From the NCBI RefSeq assembly GCF_008041945.1, contig NZ_VKAD01000001.1, positions 310,001 through 374,000 of the forward strand: 64,000 nt of DNA, given 5' to 3'. The translations under genes and the position numbers were made by a program. The DNA is from Reinekea thalattae. GTDB taxonomy: Bacteria; Pseudomonadota; Gammaproteobacteria; Pseudomonadales; Natronospirillaceae. Shown here piece by piece: positions 44,594 through 54,646 of this stretch. The first letter of the stretch is position 1, and each line of letters starts with the position of its first letter. The notes beneath the pieces are model-generated. The model saw nothing but the letters and a program-made list of their open reading frames with translations, did not search any database and had not been told where the DNA came from.

Positions 44594-45810
44594 GTTTTAA
44601 TGTCGAAGCAGTTCGCCAGGATTTTCCAATATTGCAGCAGCAGGTTAATGACCAGCCGCTGGTTTATTTAGACAATGGCGCGACGACACAAAAACCGAAC
44701 TCGGTTATCGATGCGATAACAAATTATTATCGATGTGATAACAGTAACGTGCACCGTGGTGCGCATACTTTAAGTGATCGAGCGACTGGCCATTTTGAGC
44801 AAGCCAGAAAAACGGTGCAGAAATTTTTAAATGCTAGCTCAAGCGACGAAATTATTTGGACCAAAGGCACCACTGAAGCAATTAATTTAGTTGCTTTCAG
44901 TTGGGGCTTAAGTGAGCTCAAGCAGGGTGATCGCGTGTTGGTCTCTCACATGGAGCATCATGCCAATATTGTTCCTTGGCAGATGGTTTGCCAGCGCACC
45001 GGTGCAGAGCTTGTCGCTATTCCTGTAACGGATCAGGGTGAGTTAGATTTAAATGCCTTTGAAGCACTGCTGGATGAGCGGGTTAAATTTGTTTCGATGG
45101 TGCATGTATCGAATGCTTTAGGCACGGTAAATCCGGTTGCCGATGTCATTGAGCTAGCCCATAAAGTTGGTGCTCGAGTCTTAATTGATGGCGCTCAAGC
45201 CGTTGCGCATTGGTCGATTGATGTGCAAGTACTGGATTGCGATTTTTATGTCTTTTCCGGCCATAAATTATACGGCCCGACAGGCATAGGTGCTTTGTAT
45301 GGTAAAGCCGAGCTATTAAACCAGATGACGCCTTTTATGGGCGGTGGTGAAATGATCGAAACGGTAACCTTTGCCGAGACAACCTATAATCGGTTGCCTT
45401 ATAAGTTTGAGCCCGGCACGCCGAACATTGCCGGAGCGATCGGTTTAGCTGCGGCAATTGAGTATCTAAATCAGCTTGATCGGCAGCAGGTTGAACAGCA
45501 TGAGCAGGACGTTTTGAACTATGCGCTTGAGCGAGCAGAGGCTTACGAAGGCCTGCGTTTAATTGGCAGCGCCAAGCAGCGTGCTGGAGTGTTGAGTTTT
45601 GTGTTGGAGGGTGCACACCCGCAAGACGTTGGTATGTTACTCGATCAGCAAGGTGTGGCGGTAAGAACAGGCAATCACTGCGCTATGCCGATTATGGATT
45701 TTTTCGGTGTACCAGGAACGATACGTGCGAGCTTTGCTCTGTATAACACTCGTGCCGATGTTGACGCTTTATTCGCCGCGCTCGATAAGGCTAAGCGTTT
45801 ACTTTTTTAA
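44590..45810 (+). CDS. sufS: Cysteine desulfurase, SufS type
   Basis: Class II desulfurase that hands sulfur to SufE. 406 residues: LVYLDNGATTQKP, PLP lysine in FSGHKLYGPTGIGALYG, and the catalytic Cys in RTGNHCAMPIM. Second desulfurase in the same operon besides iscS. ATG overlaps sufD stop by 4 bases. Confidence 0.96.
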   Translation: MSFNVEAVRQDFPILQQQVNDQPLVYLDNGATTQKPNSVIDAITNYYRCDNSNVHRGAHTLSDRATGHFEQARKTVQKFLNASSSDEIIWTKGTTEAINLVAFSWGLSELKQGDRVLVSHMEHHANIVPWQMVCQRTGAELVAIPVTDQGELDLNAFEALLDERVKFVSMVHVSNALGTVNPVADVIELAHKVGARVLIDGAQAVAHWSIDVQVLDCDFYVFSGHKLYGPTGIGALYGKAELLNQMTPFMGGGEMIETVTFAETTYNRLPYKFEPGTPNIAGAIGLAAAIEYLNQLDRQQVEQHEQDVLNYALERAEAYEGLRLIGSAKQRAGVLSFVLEGAHPQDVGMLLDQQGVAVRTGNHCAMPIMDFFGVPGTIRASFALYNTRADVDALFAALDKAKRLLF

Positions 45811-45894
45811 TTTCTTGATGCTGGCTTGCAACAGCAGCCAGCTGCAAATTTCTTAAACCTGCGGGTTTACATAGCTTTCTCAGAGGAGGCGATT

Positions 45895-46284
45895 ATGACG
45901 GTCAATTCAATCGACCCAACCGATATTAAACAGAATCCCAATATTCGATTTACCGATGCGGCAATTGCTCATTTTAGTAAGCAGCTGGCAGCGTCTGAAC
46001 ACGAATCGATTCGTTTGTTTATTGAAGTGAGTGGTTGCTCTGGTTATATGTATCGACTTGAGTTGGTATCTGAACCACAGCCGGACGATGTCACTATTGA
46101 ACTAGTCGATGGACTAAAACTTTATGTTCAAGGCGAAGCGATAGCCATCTTGCAAGGCACGGAAGTAGACTTTCGTAAGGAAGTCCTCAACGAGTTGTTG
46201 ATGTTTAATAACCCAAATGTGACTGGTGAGTGCGGCTGTGGTGAGAGCTTTGTCGTTGAGTCTGAAGCTCGGGACAATGCCTAA
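45895..46284 (+). CDS. A-type Fe-S carrier (SufA/IscA-like)
   Basis: 129 residues. Carries clusters to target proteins through three Cys: one in EVSGCSGYMY and two in GECGCGESF. SufA, IscA and ErpA cannot be cleanly told apart here, though the context speaks for SufA. ATG 45895 is preceded by GAGGAGG; a longer frame from 45826 lacks a site. The TAA overlaps the sufT ATG. Confidence 0.92.
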   Translation: MTVNSIDPTDIKQNPNIRFTDAAIAHFSKQLAASEHESIRLFIEVSGCSGYMYRLELVSEPQPDDVTIELVDGLKLYVQGEAIAILQGTEVDFRKEVLNELLMFNNPNVTGECGCGESFVVESEARDNA

Positions 46285-46811
46285 TGGAGCGGCGCGTTGT
46301 TGTCACCACTCGTGAGGTTAATGCGCGATTAGTGCCAGTAGGGACGCCGTTGACGATTCCTGCAGATACTTTTGTAACATTGACTCAGGCATTAGGTGGT
46401 ACTTATACCGTTATCCATCAGGGGAATATGGCGCGTATCGATGGTACCGATGCCGATGCCTTGGGCTTTGAAGCTGAGGTATTAGAGTTTTCTGAGGTGA
46501 CTGGAGACGACGTTCAAGAAGATCAGGTTTGGTACGCACTAAGTACTGTGTTTGACCCAGAAATCCCAGTTAATATCGTCTCATTAGGCTTGGTTTATGC
46601 TGTTCAAGTGAGTCAGAAGAGTGTCCAAATACAGATGACATTAACCGCGCCTGGTTGTGGCATGGGGCCGGTACTGGTCGATGATGTTAAGTATCGCGTC
46701 GCCATGGTGCCTAATGTTGAAAATGTACAGGTTGATTTGGTGTTTGACCCACCTTGGCACCGAGAGATGATGAGTGAAGAAGCCCAATTAGAAACCGGTA
46801 TGTTTTTTTAG
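46284..46811 (+). CDS. sufT: SufT-type Fe-S assembly factor (MIP18/DUF59)
   Basis: 175 residues. N-terminal SufT-specific region (VGTPLTIPADTFVTLTQALGGTYTV) and C-terminal MIP18 domain: VFDPEIPVNIVSLGLVY, APGCGMGPVLVDDV with the conserved Cys, and VDLVFDPPWHREMMSEEAQLETG. SufT is an accessory maturation factor found with SUF operons. The stop codon lies within the first unit of an AT-rich repeat array. Confidence 0.92.
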   Translation: MERRVVVTTREVNARLVPVGTPLTIPADTFVTLTQALGGTYTVIHQGNMARIDGTDADALGFEAEVLEFSEVTGDDVQEDQVWYALSTVFDPEIPVNIVSLGLVYAVQVSQKSVQIQMTLTAPGCGMGPVLVDDVKYRVAMVPNVENVQVDLVFDPPWHREMMSEEAQLETGMFF

Positions 46812-46910
46812 TTTGTATATTTTTTAGTTTGTATATTTTTTAGTTTGTATGTTTTTTTGATTGTATGTTCTTTTGGCTTGTATGTTCGCTTGATTCGTAA
46901 ATTTTTTTAG
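46802..46910. repeat. AT-rich 16-17 bp tandem repeat array between sufT and sufE
   Basis: About seven degenerate units of ATTTTTTAGTTTGTAT; units 2 and 3 (46819-46850) are identical. The first contains the sufT stop. The array could alter mRNA between sufT and sufE. Confidence 0.88.
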
Positions 46911-46979
46911 TGTTCACAGCTCTAATTACAGCGTGTGAACAAACGGCTCGATAAGTTATAGCTTTATAAGAGAGGGAAG

Positions 46980-47399
46980 ATGAGTTCTGTTTTTGGCGTA
47001 GATATCACCACCGATGATATTTTAGAAACCCTGTCCTTTTTTGATTCATGGGAAGACCGATACAAGTACATTATCGATCTTGGCAAAGAGCTGCCACCGA
47101 TGGACACTGAATTGAAAACCGATGACAACATCGTTCGTGGTTGCCAGAGTCAGGTTTGGTTGTCTCCCTATATGGAAGGTGAGCAGTGCTTCTTTCAGGT
47201 CGACTCCGATGCTCATATCGTACGTGGGCTATTAGCGATGACGTTGGCAGCTTACAACGCTAAAACTAAGGCAGAGATAGCCAGCTTTGATATTGACAGC
47301 TACTTTGAGTCTGTCGATTTATTGCGACATTTAAGTCCAACACGTGGCAACGGCCTGCGTGCCATGGTTGCGCGCATTACGGATTACGCTAAAAGCTAA
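46980..47399 (+). CDS. sufE: Sulfur acceptor SufE
   Basis: 139 residues; accepts persulfide sulfur from SufS and stimulates it. Acceptor Cys in NIVRGCQSQVWL, with LGKELPPM before it and LSPTRGNGLRAM after it. It lies 168 bases after sufT, across the repeat array, so it may be last in the Fe-S operon or have its own promoter. Confidence 0.95.
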   Translation: MSSVFGVDITTDDILETLSFFDSWEDRYKYIIDLGKELPPMDTELKTDDNIVRGCQSQVWLSPYMEGEQCFFQVDSDAHIVRGLLAMTLAAYNAKTKAEIASFDIDSYFESVDLLRHLSPTRGNGLRAMVARITDYAKS

Positions 47400-47574
47400 A
47401 TTCTCAGATTTCTCTAGTCATAACCATTGTTGCTCAGCTAACGGTGTTGAGCAGGCGATAGTCGGCACTGTATGCTATATTTTTAACGCTGTATCTAATC
47501 TTTAAGAGATTGATAAAGCCGAATTTGCTGGCCTTCGCTGGTATGACAAAAATAAAAAATAAGAGAGAAATCGA

Positions 47575-48000
47575 ATGGCGATTGAACAAACCTTTTCCAT
47601 TATTAAACCCGATGCGGTAGCTCGAAACCTGATTGGTACTATCAATGCTCGCTTGGAGGCAGCAGGCTTTCAGATCGTAGCAATGAAGCTGATCCAAATG
47701 AGCCGCTCCGATGCAGAAAACTTCTATGGTGAGCATCAGGGTAAGCCATTTTTTGGGCCGTTGGTTGAGTATATGACCTCAGGGCCGATCGTCGTACAGG
47801 TGCTGCAGGCCGAGAATGCAGTGCTTAAATACCGCGAAATACTGGGTGCGACCAATCCAGAAAACGCCGCAGCTGGAACTATTCGCCACGATTTAGCCGA
47901 GAGCATGAGTAGAAATTCGGCACATGGGTCCGATTCGTTGAGCTCCGCAGCACGAGAAATTGGCTGTTTTTTTGAACAAAGCGAGATATTTTCGAAATAA
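47575..48000 (+). CDS. ndk: Nucleoside diphosphate kinase
   Basis: Balances NTP and dNTP pools by phosphate transfer through a phospho-His. 141 residues: [15 protein letters not shown], and the active site NSAHGSDS with the catalytic His; C-terminal [13 protein letters not shown]. Sits between the Fe-S operon and rlmN as in Pseudomonas. AGAGAGAAA before the ATG. Confidence 0.97.
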   Translation: MAIEQTFSIIKPDAVARNLIGTINARLEAAGFQIVAMKLIQMSRSDAENFYGEHQGKPFFGPLVEYMTSGPIVVQVLQAENAVLKYREILGATNPENAAAGTIRHDLAESMSRNSAHGSDSLSSAAREIGCFFEQSEIFSK

Positions 48001-48073
48001 CGTCGGTTTTCACAATAAAACGGACGCGTTTTCAAGTATTATAGCCAGCTTAGCTAGTCAGTTAGGCTATTGA

Positions 48074-48100
48074 AAAGGGAGGCCTATGTTGCCTCCCTTT
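48074..48100 (+). terminator. Terminator after ndk
   Basis: AAAGGGAGGC (48074-48083), loop CTATGTT, GCCTCCCTTT (48091-48100). The T-run is short (three), so ending may be partial. Confidence 0.7.
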
Positions 48101-48227
48101 GTTGTGTTTAGTTGTTGGTCATCTTGGATGGCCTATTCGTATATCGATACACCGTTGCCTAGCCAAAAGGCTCAGCAATAGAGTATTTAGAAAGAAGTGA
48201 CCGGAAAGAGTACTTGGAAAGTTGAAT

Positions 48228-49391
48228 ATGTCAGCGTCGTCGCAAAAAGTTAATTTACTGGGTATGGGCCTAGATAATATGGTGCAGTTTTTCACCGAAG
48301 AATTAGGTGAAAAGCGTTTTCGTGCCGTACAGATTATGAAATGGATCCATCAGCGTGGCGTTGATAACTTCGATGATATGACCGATGTCAGCAAGTCAAT
48401 GCGTGAAAAGTTAAAGCAGCGATGCGAAATTATTGCACCGGAAGTCACCTATAAAAAATACTCGAAAGATGGCACCCGTAAGTGGGTCATGAAAATGCCC
48501 GGCGGCAGTGCAGTCGAGACCGTCTACATTCCAGAAGATGATCGTGGCACCTTATGTGTTTCTTCACAGATTGGTTGCGCGCTGGATTGTTCTTTTTGTT
48601 CAACCGGTAAACAAGGCTTTAACCGTGACTTAAGTTCGGCAGAAATTATCGGCCAGTTGTGGGTCGCTGCACGTTCGTGGGATGAGCCCGGTAAAAAGCG
48701 TGAACGCCATGTTACAAACGTTGTCATGATGGGTATGGGTGAGCCGTTGTTGAACTACGACAATGTTGTTGAGTCGATGAACTTGATGATGGAAGATAAC
48801 GCTTACGGTCTATCTAAACGCCGCGTTACATTGAGTACTTCTGGTGTTGTACCAAGAATTTATGATCTTGCCGAGGTTACTGATGTTTCCTTAGCTTTGT
48901 CATTGCATGCTCCGAATGATGAGCTGCGTAATCAGTTGGTGCCAATTAACAAGCGCTATGGTTTGCAAGAAACCCTAAACGCGGTTAATGCCTATTTTGA
49001 TCGCTTGCCTGATAAACGCGTCTGTACTATCGAATATACTCTAATTGATAAGATAAATGACGAAACTTTTCATGCAGAAGAATTAGTGCAGGTGCTTAAA
49101 AATACCCCCTGCAAAATCAATTTAATTCCGTTTAATCCGTTTCCAAATTCGGGTTACAACCGGCCGAGTAATAACCGTATCCATCGCTTTAAAAATATTT
49201 TGCACGAAGCCGGTTACAACGTCACCGTGCGCAAAACACGCGGTGACGATATTGATGCAGCCTGTGGCCAATTGGTTGGCCAGGTTGCCGATAAAACGCG
49301 TCGCTCGGTTAAGTTTATCGAAGCCATTGAGCTGGGCCATACGGCTGCAACCGTTGCCAGTCAGCGAACAGATCGGAACGCCGTGGAATGA
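48228..49391 (+). CDS. rlmN: Dual-specificity RNA methyltransferase RlmN
   Basis: Radical SAM enzyme adding C2-methyl to A2503 of 23S rRNA and A37 of some tRNAs. 387 residues. Cluster motif [15 protein letters not shown] (CX3CX2C), [23 protein letters not shown], and the C-terminal catalytic Cys in [13 protein letters not shown] 48228 chosen, with GGAAAG 8 bases before it; the TTG at 48222 is too close to that site. Overlaps pilF by 4 bases. Confidence 0.96.
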   Translation: MSASSQKVNLLGMGLDNMVQFFTEELGEKRFRAVQIMKWIHQRGVDNFDDMTDVSKSMREKLKQRCEIIAPEVTYKKYSKDGTRKWVMKMPGGSAVETVYIPEDDRGTLCVSSQIGCALDCSFCSTGKQGFNRDLSSAEIIGQLWVAARSWDEPGKKRERHVTNVVMMGMGEPLLNYDNVVESMNLMMEDNAYGLSKRRVTLSTSGVVPRIYDLAEVTDVSLALSLHAPNDELRNQLVPINKRYGLQETLNAVNAYFDRLPDKRVCTIEYTLIDKINDETFHAEELVQVLKNTPCKINLIPFNPFPNSGYNRPSNNRIHRFKNILHEAGYNVTVRKTRGDDIDAACGQLVGQVADKTRRSVKFIEAIELGHTAATVASQRTDRNAVE

Positions 49392-50170
49392 AGCAAAAAC
49401 GTCTTTGGGCTCTATGTTTAATGAGTGTTGTGTGGTTGTGCAGCTGTGTAACTACCACCCAAGGCCCGTTTGAGCAAAAAAAAGATCTGGAAAAAGCAGA
49501 AAAAATTTATATTCAATTGGGTTATGGCTATTTTGAAAATGGTCAATTACTCAAAGCCAAAGAAAAACTCAGCGAAGCCTTAGCGATTAATTCAAAAAGC
49601 GCAGGTGCGCATATGGGGCTTGCTCGAGTTTACGAGCAGGAGCAAGAGTACAGTTTAGCCGAATCTCATTTTCAAAAAGCTATTCAGTATGGTGGAGCGA
49701 CAGAAGCGCATTTCCAATACGCGGTTTATCTATATAATCGTGCTCGATTCGAAGACTCGTTAGCTCAATATAATGAGGTGTTAAAAGACACTCTCTATGA
49801 ACGCCGAGCGCAGGTGTTTTATTATCAAGCCATTGCGTTAACGCGCTTGCAGTCGTTTGATGAAGCGATAACCGCTTATCAAAAATCGCTGGTATTAAAC
49901 ACGGAATTAGCGGGCAGCTATCTTGGCTTGGCGAGGCTTTATAATAACGACCAATCTACCGATCAGGCTTACCAGTCTTATTTGGGTTTTATAGAGTTAG
50001 TGCGCGCACGTAAAGCGAACCAAAACGCTGCGTCGCTCTGGTTAGGTATTCCTTTGGCGTATGTCCATGGCGATATGGATCTATACGCTTCACTGGCATT
50101 ACAACTGAAAAGCCAGTACCCACAGACAGACGAATATTCGCAATACTTATCTTGGCAGGCGGAATTATGA
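49388..50170 (+). CDS. pilF: Type IV pilus pilotin PilF/PilW-like TPR lipoprotein
   Basis: 260 residues. Lipoprotein signal with Cys near residue 20 (VVWLCSC), then TPR repeats ([66 protein letters not shown]). In Pseudomonas the protein at this place, PilF, guides PilQ secretin to the outer membrane. Position between rlmN and ispG supports this. ATGA overlaps at both ends. Confidence 0.85.
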   Translation: MKQKRLWALCLMSVVWLCSCVTTTQGPFEQKKDLEKAEKIYIQLGYGYFENGQLLKAKEKLSEALAINSKSAGAHMGLARVYEQEQEYSLAESHFQKAIQYGGATEAHFQYAVYLYNRARFEDSLAQYNEVLKDTLYERRAQVFYYQAIALTRLQSFDEAITAYQKSLVLNTELAGSYLGLARLYNNDQSTDQAYQSYLGFIELVRARKANQNAASLWLGIPLAYVHGDMDLYASLALQLKSQYPQTDEYSQYLSWQAEL

Positions 50171-51288
50171 ATAAGCAAGGCGAAAGCCCAATTAAGCGTC
50201 GAGTTTCGAGAAAAATTTGGGTCGGTGATGTCCCCGTTGGTGGTGATGCACCGATCAGCGTGCAGTCGATGACTAATACGCCAACAACCGATGTTGCCGC
50301 GACCGTGGCGCAAATTAAAGAGTTAGAAAAGGCCGGTGCCGATATGGTTCGGGTTTCGGTTCCAACCATGGAAGCTGCCGAAGCCTTTGCTGAAATTAAA
50401 AAGCAATCCAATGTGCCGTTAATTTCGGACATTCACTTCGATCATAAAATTGCTTTGCGCGTTGCCGAACTGGGCGTTGATTGCTTACGTATTAACCCGG
50501 GCAATATCGGTCGCGAAGATCGAGTGCGGCAAGTTGTTGATGCCGCGCGTGATAAAAATATTCCTATTCGAATTGGTGTTAACGCCGGTTCGTTAGAAAA
50601 AGATCTACAAAAGAAATATGGCGAACCCACTGCGGAAGCTTTAGTTGAGTCGGCAATGCGCCACATCGATATTCTCGATCGCCTTGATTACCCAAACTTT
50701 AAGTTGAGCTTAAAGGCTTCGGATGTCTTTATGACCGTCGCGGCCTATCGCCAGATCGCCAGTCAAATCGATCAACCATTGCACTTAGGTATTACCGAAG
50801 CTGGCGGCTTACGCAGCGGTACAGTGAAATCGTCGGTTGGCTTAGGCATGCTGTTGATGGATGGCATTGGCGATACTATTCGGGTCTCATTAGCGGCTGA
50901 TCCAGTACAAGAAATTAAAGTCGGTTTCGACATTTTAAGAAGTCTGCGTTTACGCAATAAAGGTATTAACTTTATTGCTTGCCCAAGTTGTTCACGGCAA
51001 AACTTTGATGTTATTGGCACCATGAACCAGCTCGAAGAGCGCCTAGAAGATGTACTAACACCTATGGATGTGGCGGTGATTGGTTGTATTGTCAACGGCC
51101 CAGGCGAAGCAAAAGAAGCGGACCTTGGTATTACTGGCGGTTCACCCAATAATTTAGTTTATGTCGACGGTAAGCCTGATCATAAAGTAGAGAACAGCAA
51201 CATCGTAGATCACTATGAACAGCTTATTCGAAAGAAAGTAGCAGAAAAACAATTGCTTGATGAGTCGATCATCGCAAAAGACAGTTAA
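50167..51288 (+). CDS. ispG: 4-hydroxy-3-methylbut-2-enyl-diphosphate synthase
   Basis: Fe-S enzyme of the MEP isoprenoid pathway. 373 residues: [12 protein letters not shown] near the N-terminus, RINPGNIG, and cluster Cys in [10 protein letters not shown] and [19 protein letters not shown]. The ATG at 50167 overlaps the pilF stop. rodZ, usually just before ispG, is missing. Confidence 0.97.
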   Translation: MNKQGESPIKRRVSRKIWVGDVPVGGDAPISVQSMTNTPTTDVAATVAQIKELEKAGADMVRVSVPTMEAAEAFAEIKKQSNVPLISDIHFDHKIALRVAELGVDCLRINPGNIGREDRVRQVVDAARDKNIPIRIGVNAGSLEKDLQKKYGEPTAEALVESAMRHIDILDRLDYPNFKLSLKASDVFMTVAAYRQIASQIDQPLHLGITEAGGLRSGTVKSSVGLGMLLMDGIGDTIRVSLAADPVQEIKVGFDILRSLRLRNKGINFIACPSCSRQNFDVIGTMNQLEERLEDVLTPMDVAVIGCIVNGPGEAKEADLGITGGSPNNLVYVDGKPDHKVENSNIVDHYEQLIRKKVAEKQLLDESIIAKDS

Positions 51289-51300
51289 GGAGAAGTTCGG

Positions 51301-52578
51301 TTGGCTAATTTGCAATCCATTCGTGGTATGAACGATGTCCTGCCCACGGATAGCCCACTATGGCAATACTTTGAAAAACAGGTGAAGGCGGTATTAGATC
51401 AATACGGCTACCGAGAAATTCGCACGCCCGTTGTTGAACCAACAGAGCTTTTTTGTCGTGGCGTTGGCGAACATACCGATATCGTTGAAAAAGAAATGTA
51501 CACCTTTGCCGACCGTAATGGCGAAAGCTTAACCTTGCGTCCAGAGGGTACCGCCAGCTGTGTTCGCTCAGCGATTGAACATGGTCTTTTGCATAATCAG
51601 CAACATCGCCTTTGGTACCAAGGCCCAATGTTTCGTTATGAGCGTCCGCAAAAAGGCCGCTATCGTCAGTTTTATCAGTTAGGTGTCGAAACTTACGGTA
51701 TCGCCAGTGCCGATATTGACGCTGAATTAATTCTGATGACTTATCGATTGTTCAAGCAATTGGGTGTCGCCGAGTCTGTGACGCTAAATATTAATACCTT
51801 GGGCAGTAGTGAAGCTCGAGCGCAATACCGTACGGCCTTGGTTAACTATTTAGAGGGCGTTAAAGATCAGCTGGATGAAGACAGTCAGCGTCGCTTAACC
51901 ACAAACCCTATGCGTATTCTTGATTCTAAATCAGCCTCGACTCAGGCTTTATTAGATGCAGCGCCAAACTTTGACGACTTTATCGATGATGAGTCTAAGC
52001 AACACTTCGCCGATTTGCGCACTATTTTAGATGCCGCCGGTGTGCCGTACGTCGTTAATTCACGTCTGGTTCGTGGTTTAGACTACTACACAAAAACCGT
52101 CTTTGAGTGGATTACCGATGCGCTCGGTGCTCAGGGTACAGTGTGTGGTGGTGGTCGCTACGATGGCTTAGTGCCAATGCTGGGCGGCAAGCCAACGCCA
52201 GGCTCTGGCTTTGCTATGGGTATTGAGCGTTTGTTGTTGCTACTGCAAGAGCTTAACGTGGTGCCAGATGGTATATATAACACCATCGACCTCTATTTAG
52301 TCGCCGCTGGTGAACAGGCTGAAGCCGTTGCTTTAGCGGTTGCGGAACGTATAAGAGATGCCTTGCCGCAAGCTCGCTTACAGGCCAATTGCGGCGGTGG
52401 TAGTTTCAAAAGCCAAATGAAGAAGGCAGATAAGTCTGGTGCTCGCTTCGCATTGATCTTAGGTGATCAAGAAGTGGCCGATAAGAGCGTGCAAATCAAG
52501 GATTTACAAGGTCATAACGAACAACAAGCAAGTTCTTGGGATGATGTAGCTGAAGTTTTAATCAAACTCGGGCTATAA
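51301..52578 (+). CDS. hisS: Histidyl-tRNA synthetase
   Basis: Class II synthetase, 425 residues. IRGMNDVLP at the start, motif 2 [17 protein letters not shown], His-specific LVRGLDYYT, motif 3 [11 protein letters not shown], and a C-terminal anticodon-binding domain. TTG start at 51301 with AAGGAG 8 bases upstream; there is no in-frame ATG near. 12 bases after ispG. Confidence 0.97.
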   Translation: MANLQSIRGMNDVLPTDSPLWQYFEKQVKAVLDQYGYREIRTPVVEPTELFCRGVGEHTDIVEKEMYTFADRNGESLTLRPEGTASCVRSAIEHGLLHNQQHRLWYQGPMFRYERPQKGRYRQFYQLGVETYGIASADIDAELILMTYRLFKQLGVAESVTLNINTLGSSEARAQYRTALVNYLEGVKDQLDEDSQRRLTTNPMRILDSKSASTQALLDAAPNFDDFIDDESKQHFADLRTILDAAGVPYVVNSRLVRGLDYYTKTVFEWITDALGAQGTVCGGGRYDGLVPMLGGKPTPGSGFAMGIERLLLLLQELNVVPDGIYNTIDLYLVAAGEQAEAVALAVAERIRDALPQARLQANCGGGSFKSQMKKADKSGARFALILGDQEVADKSVQIKDLQGHNEQQASSWDDVAEVLIKLGL

Positions 52579-52679
52579 TCTGCGCCCTAAAAAATAGTCA
52601 CGGTCTATCTAGGTAGGCCCATTAATAAAACTGGCAGCCGCCAAGCGCCAGTATTTTGAGTTTATGTTGGAGTAATAGC

Positions 52680-53309
52680 GTGTACGACACCGATCAGGAA
52701 CAAATTGAAGCATTGCAAACATGGTGGTCCAAATACGGTAATTGGGTGATTGCTGCCTTTATTATTTTTATCGCCGCTTATGTCGGTGTTCAGCTATACC
52801 AAAATGCACGTGAAAATCACCGAATTGAAGCGTCGGTTATTTACGATGAATTAAGTGCCAGCCTAGCTGACAGTGAAAATACCGAAAAGCAGCAAGAGTT
52901 GATTGATGCGTTGAAGCGCGATTACTCAGATCTTGGTTACGGTGCTATGGCTGCTTTGATTGCCGCTAAAATCGACGTTGATGCCGGTGATTTCGAGGCT
53001 GCGTTAAGCGAATTGGATTGGGCGCGAAAGAATAGCGATGATGAATTGCTTGCCTTGGTTCAATACCGTAAAGCACAGGTCGAATTCCAATTAGGTGAGC
53101 TGGATGCGGCGTTATCAACCTTGGCGGCTATTGAAGGTACTGGTCATGAGGCGGTAACGTTCGAGTTAAAAGGCGATGTATTGTTTGAGCAGGGCGATAT
53201 TGAAGCTGCGCGTCAAGCTTACCAAACCGCTTACGAACTTAGCTCAGAGCAAAGCATTAATAACCCCTATTTGAAAATTAAGTTGGATGATTTAGCCGTT
53301 GCTGAATAG
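52680..53309 (+). CDS. yfgM: YfgM family periplasmic TPR-like protein
   Basis: 209 residues. Cytoplasmic N-terminus (VYDTDQEQIEALQTWWSKYG), one TM helix (WVIAAFIIFIAAYVGVQLY) and a TPR-like periplasmic part. In E. coli it joins PpiD at the Sec translocon as a chaperone. GTG at 52680 chosen with GGAG 7 bases upstream. Between hisS and bamB, its usual place. Confidence 0.93.
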   Translation: MYDTDQEQIEALQTWWSKYGNWVIAAFIIFIAAYVGVQLYQNARENHRIEASVIYDELSASLADSENTEKQQELIDALKRDYSDLGYGAMAALIAAKIDVDAGDFEAALSELDWARKNSDDELLALVQYRKAQVEFQLGELDAALSTLAAIEGTGHEAVTFELKGDVLFEQGDIEAARQAYQTAYELSSEQSINNPYLKIKLDDLAVAE

Positions 53310-53316
53310 TTCTCAT

Positions 53317-54462
53317 ATGTTACGCCAATTAATAGCGATTACTGCCGCGCTTGTATTAGTCGCCTGTTCTAATGGTGCCTTGCGCGAGCAGCCAGCGCAA
53401 TTGCCTGAGACCTTGCCGAGTGAGGCAAATTTAAAGGTACAGTGGTGGCGTATTTTAGATAGCCAAGCCGATGCCAATGCTTTTGCGCATTTGAATCCTA
53501 CTGTAGTCGATGAAGCGATTTATGTTCCGCTAGCCAACGGCGAGTTATTTGAACTTGATCAGCGCGGCAAAACGGTTCGTCAGTTTTCGCTAGGTGCTGG
53601 CATTACTGCCCAAGTTAGCTATGACAATGAACAGTTTTTAGTGCTCAATAATGAAGGTCAGGCGGGTTTGTACGACACTGAATTTGAACGTCAATGGCAA
53701 ACTAAATTAGGCGCGCTTTCAATAGAGCCGGCTTTGATTACCGATAGCCGAATTTTTGTGCAAACCATTGATGGCCGATTAAATGCTTTAGAGCGCATTA
53801 CTGGTCGTCTGCTTTGGGCTTATCAAGATGCCGAGCCAAATTTAACCATTACTGGAACCAGTGCGCCGGTGCTAGTGAATACCGCTCAGGGTGAAGCGGT
53901 AATTACTGGTTTATCTAATGGTAAGGTTGTGGCGTTAAGCGTTACTGACGGTGCCATTCTTTGGGAATACCGCATTGCTCGTGCCAGTGGTTCGACAGAT
54001 ATTAGTCGCCTAGTGGATATCGATGCACAGGCAACATTGCTGGGTAATCGTTTATTAATATCTGGCTATCAGGGTGATTTAGTCGTTATCGATGTCAATT
54101 CTGGTCGTGTATTGCAAGCGGCACCGTTCTCTTCTTATCGTGCGGTTAAATCGGATGGTCGTTTGTGGTATGGCGTTAATGCTCAATCACACCTTGTCGC
54201 CATAGATCCTGCCACGATGAATGAAGTATGGCGGGTTGAGTCGTTCCAATATCGTCAGCTCAGTGATTTGTTAATTGACGGTGATTATCTGTTCGTTGCC
54301 GACATTAAAGGTTACGTGCATCTGCTTAATAAAGCAGACGGACAATGGCTCACTTCTCGCCAGATCGACTGGAAAGGCTCAAACGGTGAACCTGTTAAAT
54401 ATTTAGATGGCATTTTATTCCAAGGCAGCAGCAGTCGAATTAAATACCTAACTGTGCAATAG
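53317..54462 (+). CDS. bamB: Outer membrane assembly lipoprotein BamB
   Basis: 381 residues. Lipobox LVLVACS near residue 18, then an eight-bladed PQQ-like propeller with repeated (ALERITGRLLWAYQ, ALSVTDGAILWEYR, AIDPATMNEVWRVE) blades. Part of the BAM complex for beta-barrel insertion. ATG 53317 gives a compact signal peptide; a TTG at 53299 overlapping yfgM is the alternative, since neither has a strong ribosome site. Confidence 0.94.
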   Translation: MLRQLIAITAALVLVACSNGALREQPAQLPETLPSEANLKVQWWRILDSQADANAFAHLNPTVVDEAIYVPLANGELFELDQRGKTVRQFSLGAGITAQVSYDNEQFLVLNNEGQAGLYDTEFERQWQTKLGALSIEPALITDSRIFVQTIDGRLNALERITGRLLWAYQDAEPNLTITGTSAPVLVNTAQGEAVITGLSNGKVVALSVTDGAILWEYRIARASGSTDISRLVDIDAQATLLGNRLLISGYQGDLVVIDVNSGRVLQAAPFSSYRAVKSDGRLWYGVNAQSHLVAIDPATMNEVWRVESFQYRQLSDLLIDGDYLFVADIKGYVHLLNKADGQWLTSRQIDWKGSNGEPVKYLDGILFQGSSSRIKYLTVQ

Positions 54463-54477
54463 CTTCACAGACTCGTG

Positions 54478-54527
54478 AGCGGCTTTTCTACGCTGGCATT
54501 ATTGAGGCGTAGATAAGCCGCTTTTTT
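54478..54527 (+). terminator. Terminator after bamB
   Basis: Outer stem AGCGGCTT (54478-54485) with AAGCCGCT (54515-54522), inner stem CTACGC (54488-54493) with GCGTAG (54507-54512), then T6. Confidence 0.82.
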
Positions 54528-54646
54528 GTGTTTTAGCGCGGCCTATTTTTAATAGTGATGCGGTGCTAAAAAGTATGAATTTTGGTCAAATTAGTCCAAA
54601 CTTCAAAGATTCAATAGACCCATATAAACCTAAAGACGAAAATTAA

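Noticed and set aside
49989-50432. Minus-strand open frame of 147 codons across pilF/ispG
   Set aside because: Spans two real genes on the other strand and has no family features.
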